NCBI RefSeq assembly: GCF_900105585.1
Contig: NZ_FNRT01000002.1
Coordinates: 4,340,001-4,404,000, forward strand
Direction of reading: 5' to 3'
Source: Nocardioides exalbidus
Lineage (GTDB): Bacteria; Actinomycetota; Actinomycetes; Propionibacteriales; Nocardioidaceae
Length of the DNA: 64,000 nucleotides
The first letter of the stretch is position 1, and every line of letters starts with the position of its first letter. A program made the translations under genes and the position numbers. Of the stretch, positions 60,092 to 64,000 are shown in pieces. The notes beneath the pieces were generated by a model. The model ran no database searches. It was not told where the DNA came from and worked only from the letters and a program-made list of their open reading frames with translations.

Positions 60092-63000
60092 GTGACGATC
60101 CGCGTAGCCCTCGAGCACCGCACCACCTACACCTTCGCGGAGCCGGTGACGGTCCACCCGCACACCGTCCGGCTGCGACCCGCACCGCACTCCCGGACGC
60201 CGATCGAGGCCTACTCGCTCACGGTCGAGCCGCGCGGGCACTTCCTCAACTGGCAGCAGGACCCGTTCGGCAACTACCTCGCGCGCCTCGTCTTCCCCGA
60301 GCCGGTGAAGGAGCTCGCCATCACCGTCGACCTCGTGGCGGACATGACGGTCGTCAACCCGTTCGACTTCTTCGTGGAGGACGACGCCGCGCGCTACCCG
60401 TTCGCCTACGAGCCCGGCCTCGCGGCCGAGCTCGCGCCGTACCTCCAGCCGGTCGACGAGGAGGGGCTCGGCGGGCCCGGGCCGGTCGTGCGCCAGTGGC
60501 TCGCGGCCAGCGGGCTCGCCGACCGCACCGACGGCATCGTCGACTTCCTGGTCGCGGTCAACCAGACCGTGCGAGGCGACGTGAGCTACACCGTGCGGAT
60601 GGAGCACGGCGTGCAGACGCCCGACCACACGCTGACCAGCCAGTGGGGCTCGTGCCGCGACAGCGCCTGGCTGCTGGTGTCGGTGCTGCGCCAGCTCGGG
60701 CTCGCGGCGCGCTTCGTGTCGGGCTACCTCGTCCAGCTGACCTCCGACGTCACCGCGATCGACGGGCCGTCAGGGCCGGCGGAGGACTTCACCGACCTCC
60801 ACGCCTGGACCGAGGTGTTCGTGCCCGGCGCCGGGTGGATCGGCCTCGACCCGACGAGCGGGTTGTTCGCGGGCGAGGGGCACATCCCGCTCTGCGCGAC
60901 GCCCTCCCCCGCGTCGGCCGCGCCGATCAGCGGGGCGACCGCGCCGGTGGAGGTGGGCTTCGCCTTCCACAACGTCGTCACCCGGATCCACGAGGACGCC
61001 CGCGTCACGCTCCCCTACTCGGAGGCGCAGTGGGCCGCGGTCGACCGGCTCGGCGAGCACGTCGACGGCCTCCTGCGCGCCGGCGACGTCCGCCTCACGA
61101 TGGGCGGCGAGCCGACCTTCGTGTCGGCGGCCGACCAGGCCAGCGAGCAGTGGACCGTCGCAGCCGACGGCCCCGACAAGCGGGTGCTGGCCAGGCGGCT
61201 GACCGAGCGGCTGGTCGAGCGCTGGGCGCCGGGCGGGCTGGTGCACCACGGGCAGGGCAAGTGGTACCCCGGCGAGCCGCTCCCGCGCTGGCAGGCCCAG
61301 CTCTGGTGGCGCGCCGACGGTGAGCCGCTGTGGCACGACCGGGCACTCCTCGACCACCCGTGGGTCGACCCCGTCGTCGCCGCGGGCGAGGCCCCGACGG
61401 AGGCGGTCGCGCGATCGCTGGCGGCCGGGCTCGGCGTCCCCGACGAGCACGTCCTGGCGGCGTACGACGACCCGTTCGCCCGGGCGTGGGACGAGGCCCG
61501 GCGGCCGGTCGGTGACCCCGTCGATCCCGAGGTCCCGGAGGTGGCCTCGGTCGACGTCACGGCCGGCAGCCCGCGGGCGTGGGTCGTGCCGGTCTTCGAG
61601 GACCCGTCCGGCGAGGGCTGGGGCACGGCGCGGTGGCGGCTGCGCCGCGACCGGCTCTTCCTGACCACCGGCGACTCACCGGCGGGCTACCGGCTGCCGC
61701 TCGACTCCCTGGCGTGGAACCCGCCCCCGGACCTGCCCGACCGCTCCCCCTTCGCCCCCTCCTCCCCGCTGGGGACGGTGGGTGTCGGGCCCGCCACCGT
61801 CCACGACGTCGAGGAGTCACCCCGCCACGCCGTCGTGGTCGAGGAGCGCGACGGCCACCTGTTCGTCTTCCTGCCACCGCTCACCGACGTCGCCCTCGCG
61901 CTGGCGCTGGTCCGCACCATCGAGGCCGCGGCCGCTGCAGCAGGCGTCCCGGTCGTGCTCGAGGGCTACCCCTGCCCAGCCACCCGTCGCTGACGAGCCT
62001 GTCGGTGACGCCCGACCCCGGTGTCATCGAGGTCAACATCCAGCCGACGCGCACGTGGGGCGAGCTGCGCGACCTCACCGAGAGCCTCTACGAGGACGCC
62101 CGGCAGGTCGGCCTCGCGACGGAGAAGTTCGACACCGACGGCACCCACACCGGCACCGGCGGCGGCAACCACTTCACCCTCGGCGGCCCGACGTCCGCGG
62201 ACTCCCCGCTGCTGCGCCGGCCCGCCCTGCTCCGGAGCCTGGTCACCTACTGGCAGCACCACCCGTCGCTGTCCTACGTCTTCAGCGGGCGCTTCATCGG
62301 CCCGACGAGCCAGGCGCCCCGGGTCGACGAGGGCCGCCACGAGACGCTCTACGAGCTCGAGATCGCCTTCGCCGAGCTCGAGCGCACCACGCGCGAGGAC
62401 GGCGAGGCCGCGCCCTGGCTCGTCGACCGGCTCTTCCGCCACCTGCTCACCGACGTCACCGGCAACACCCACCGCTCCGAGTTCTGCATCGACAAGCTCT
62501 ACAGCCCCGACAGCGACCGCGGCCGCCTCGGGCTGCTGGAGCTGCGCGGCTTCGAGATGCCGCCGCACCCGCGGATGGCACTGGTGCAGGCTGCTCTCCT
62601 CCGCGCGCTCGTGGCGCGATTCTGGTCGGAGCCCTACACCGGGCCGCTGGTGCGGTGGGGCACGCGGCTCCACGACACCTTCCTGCTGCCCGCCTTCGCG
62701 ATGGCCGACCTCGAGGACGTCGTGCGCGAGACCAACGACCACCTCGGTGAGGGTGCGCCGCACTTCGACCCGGCCTGGCTCGAGCCCTTCTGGGAGTTCC
62801 GCTTCCCGCGGCTCGGCGAGACCACCGTCGCCGGCGTCGGCCTCGAGCTGCGCGGGGCCGTCGAGCCGTGGCACGTGCTCGGCGAGGAGGTGTCGCTGGG
62901 CGGCACGTCGCGCTACGTCGACTCCTCGGTCGAGCGGGTGCAGGTCGCCGCCACCGGGCTGGTCGAGGGTCGCCACGTCGTGACCTGCAACGGCGTACCC

Positions 63001-63354
63001 GTCCCGATGCGCAGCCTCGACGGCCGCGCCGTCGGCGGGGTCCGCTACCGCGCATGGGCGCCGTACTCCTCGCTCCACCCCACCATCGGCATCCACTCCC
63101 CGCTCACCTTCGACCTGGTCGACACGTGGAGCAGCCGCTCGCTCGGCGGCTTCACCTACCACGTCGCGCACCCGGGCGGCCGCAGCTATGACGACCACCC
63201 CGTCAACGCGATGGCGGCCGAGGCCCGCCGGGCGTCGCGGTTCGAGGCGCTGGGCCACACGAGCGGCCGGATGGAGGTGGGTCCGCTCCCCGACCGCGGC
63301 GTGGAATATCCAGCAACGCTGGACCTGCGTCGCCACCTCCCCGGAGATCGTTAG
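60092..63354 (+). pseudogene. Transglutaminase-like/DUF2126 protein, frameshifted
   Basis: With one base restored this encodes a 1087-residue protein, the normal length of the family. Residues 1-270 are a bacterial transglutaminase-like domain (N-terminal HRTTYTFAEPVTVHPHTVRLRPAPH; Cys in WGSCRDSAWLL; His in FTDLHAWTEVFVPG; Asp in IGLDPTSG). The rest is DUF2126 (LTMGGEPTFVS, LSVTPDPGVIEVNIQP, HTGTGGGNHFTLGG, LSYVFSGRFIGPTSQAPR). The frame breaks at 61969-61972: the first part stops at 61993, and the second continues with LPSHPSLTSLSV in the other frame; one C seems missing from a C-run. It may be inactivated or a sequencing error. Confidence 0.85.
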
Positions 63355-63357
63355 GGT
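63352..63357 (+). promoter_or_regulatory. Leaderless -10 box overlapping the stop of the DUF2126 gene
   Basis: TAGGGT six bases before the GTG at 63364. The TAG at its start is the stop codon of the DUF2126 gene. Confidence 0.5.
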
Positions 63358-63363
63358 TCGCGG

Positions 63364-64000
63364 GTGAGCGTCCCGGCCAGTGTCCCCGTGAGCGATCCCG
63401 GCACGGGTGCGCTCACGGACTACCGCGCCCTCGCCGGTGCGGCGGGCGGCCCGGACGAGTGGTACGACGACGCCGGCCGGCTGCGGCCCGAGCAGGAGCC
63501 GGTCACCTCCGCGATCGACGCACTGGGCCTGCCCGGCCTGCTCGCCGCCCGCGCCGAGGCGCGCCGGCTGGTGGACGACGACGGCATCCGCTACGGACCC
63601 GCCGGACCCGACCAGTCCAACGACGAGCCCGAGCGCGGCCGCAGCTGGCTGATCGACCCGCTCCCGGTCGTGATCGGTGCGGGCGAGTGGGCCGGCCTCG
63701 AGGCCGCCGTGCGCCAGCGCGCCCGCCTGCTGCAGCTCCTCCACGACGACCTCTACGGACCGCGGCGGCTGCTCGCCGAGCGCGTCGTGCCCGCGGACGT
63801 CGTGCTCGGCCACCCCGGCTTCGTCCGCGCCGTCGACGGCATCGCGCACCAGCGGCTCGTGCTGACCGCGACCGACCTCGCCCGCGGCGCCGGCGGCGAC
63901 TGGACCGTCATCGCCGACAAGACGGCCGCGCCCGCGGGTGCGGGCTACGCGATGGCCAACCGCCGCGTCACGAGCCGCGTGCTCGGGTCGGTGCACCGCC
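63364..64000 (+). CDS. Circularly permuted ATP-grasp protein, N-terminal fragment
   Basis: The frame stays open to the right edge (212 codons visible). The protein shows the CP_ATPgrasp_2 (DUF404/DUF407) features DEWYDDAGRLRP, IDPLPVVIGAGEWAGLEAAVRQRARLLQLL, DDLYGPRRLLAERVVPADVVLGHPGFVRAVDG and DWTVIADKTAAPAGAGYAMANRRVTSRVLG. In known gene clusters such proteins pair with transglutaminase/DUF2126 and alpha-E proteins and are predicted to build or modify a peptide. The GTG at 63364 is chosen from the -10 spacing. The C-terminal part is beyond the window. Confidence 0.88.
   Translation, partial: MSVPASVPVSDPGTGALTDYRALAGAAGGPDEWYDDAGRLRPEQEPVTSAIDALGLPGLLAARAEARRLVDDDGIRYGPAGPDQSNDEPERGRSWLIDPLPVVIGAGEWAGLEAAVRQRARLLQLLHDDLYGPRRLLAERVVPADVVLGHPGFVRAVDGIAHQRLVLTATDLARGAGGDWTVIADKTAAPAGAGYAMANRRVTSRVLGSVHR

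Overview
This is high-GC actinobacterial chromosome, most like a Nocardioides or related Nocardioidaceae species. The call rests on gene content: a PspA-PspAA-PspAB-HtpX block, DUF3043, DUF4439 and DUF6458 proteins, a rimP-nusA-ylxR-infB-rbfA-truB-ribF order and a rpsO-pnp pair. GTG starts are frequent, and many genes have a TANNNT box ending 6-7 bases before the start codon (leaderless transcription). Taxonomy is inferred; no 16S rRNA is present. I saw no rRNA, tRNA, CRISPR array, insertion sequence or prophage.

Layout. 0-16 kb is mostly core genes: a partial sugar kinase, erpA, glycerate kinase, an SRPBCC protein, acetyltransferases, a GlgC-like enzyme, nadA, and a phage-shock-type membrane stress operon (pspA, pspAA, htpX, pspAB) ending in a GAF histidine kinase. 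These are followed by an AzlCD exporter, a secreted thermolysin-like protease and dapB. 16-23 kb holds a methyltransferase, a LysR/EamA divergent pair with a visible T-N11-A operator, an M16 peptidase, pnp and rpsO. 23-28 kb has two PIG-V-like membrane glycosyltransferase paralogues (the first frameshifted) around a DUF6458 protein, then a molybdopterin oxidoreductase.

28-39 kb is a dense PTS locus. Mannitol-type EIIA and EIICB, a double-Rossmann polyol dehydrogenase and Enzyme I are on the minus strand. A DeoR regulator, 1-phosphofructokinase, fructose EIIABC and HPr are on the plus strand. Divergent promoters and candidate operators separate them. Together these genes take up and phosphorylate fructose and probably a polyol, feeding glycolysis. 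A tandem Roadblock-like protein sits inside the locus. A hairpin repeat array (38.95-39.27 kb) closes it.

39-48 kb is the translation-factor operon (rimP, nusA, ylxR, infB, rbfA, truB, ribF), interrupted by an opposite-strand alpha/beta hydrolase between nusA and ylxR. 48-53 kb holds a lipoprotein/DUF4439 pair, an unexplained structured spacer, a phosphonatase-like HAD enzyme, a hypothetical gene and proS.

The most interesting region is 53.0-58.0 kb: a TPR-CHAT caspase-like protease, a cytoplasmic subtilisin-like protease, an ECF sigma factor and a sigma-coupled beta-rich small protein in one compact unit. It looks like a proteolysis-controlled transcription or defence module. The window ends (58-64 kb) with a secreted protein, a DUF4081 acetyltransferase, a frameshifted transglutaminase-DUF2126 gene and the start of a circularly permuted ATP-grasp gene, a pair predicted to make or modify a peptide.
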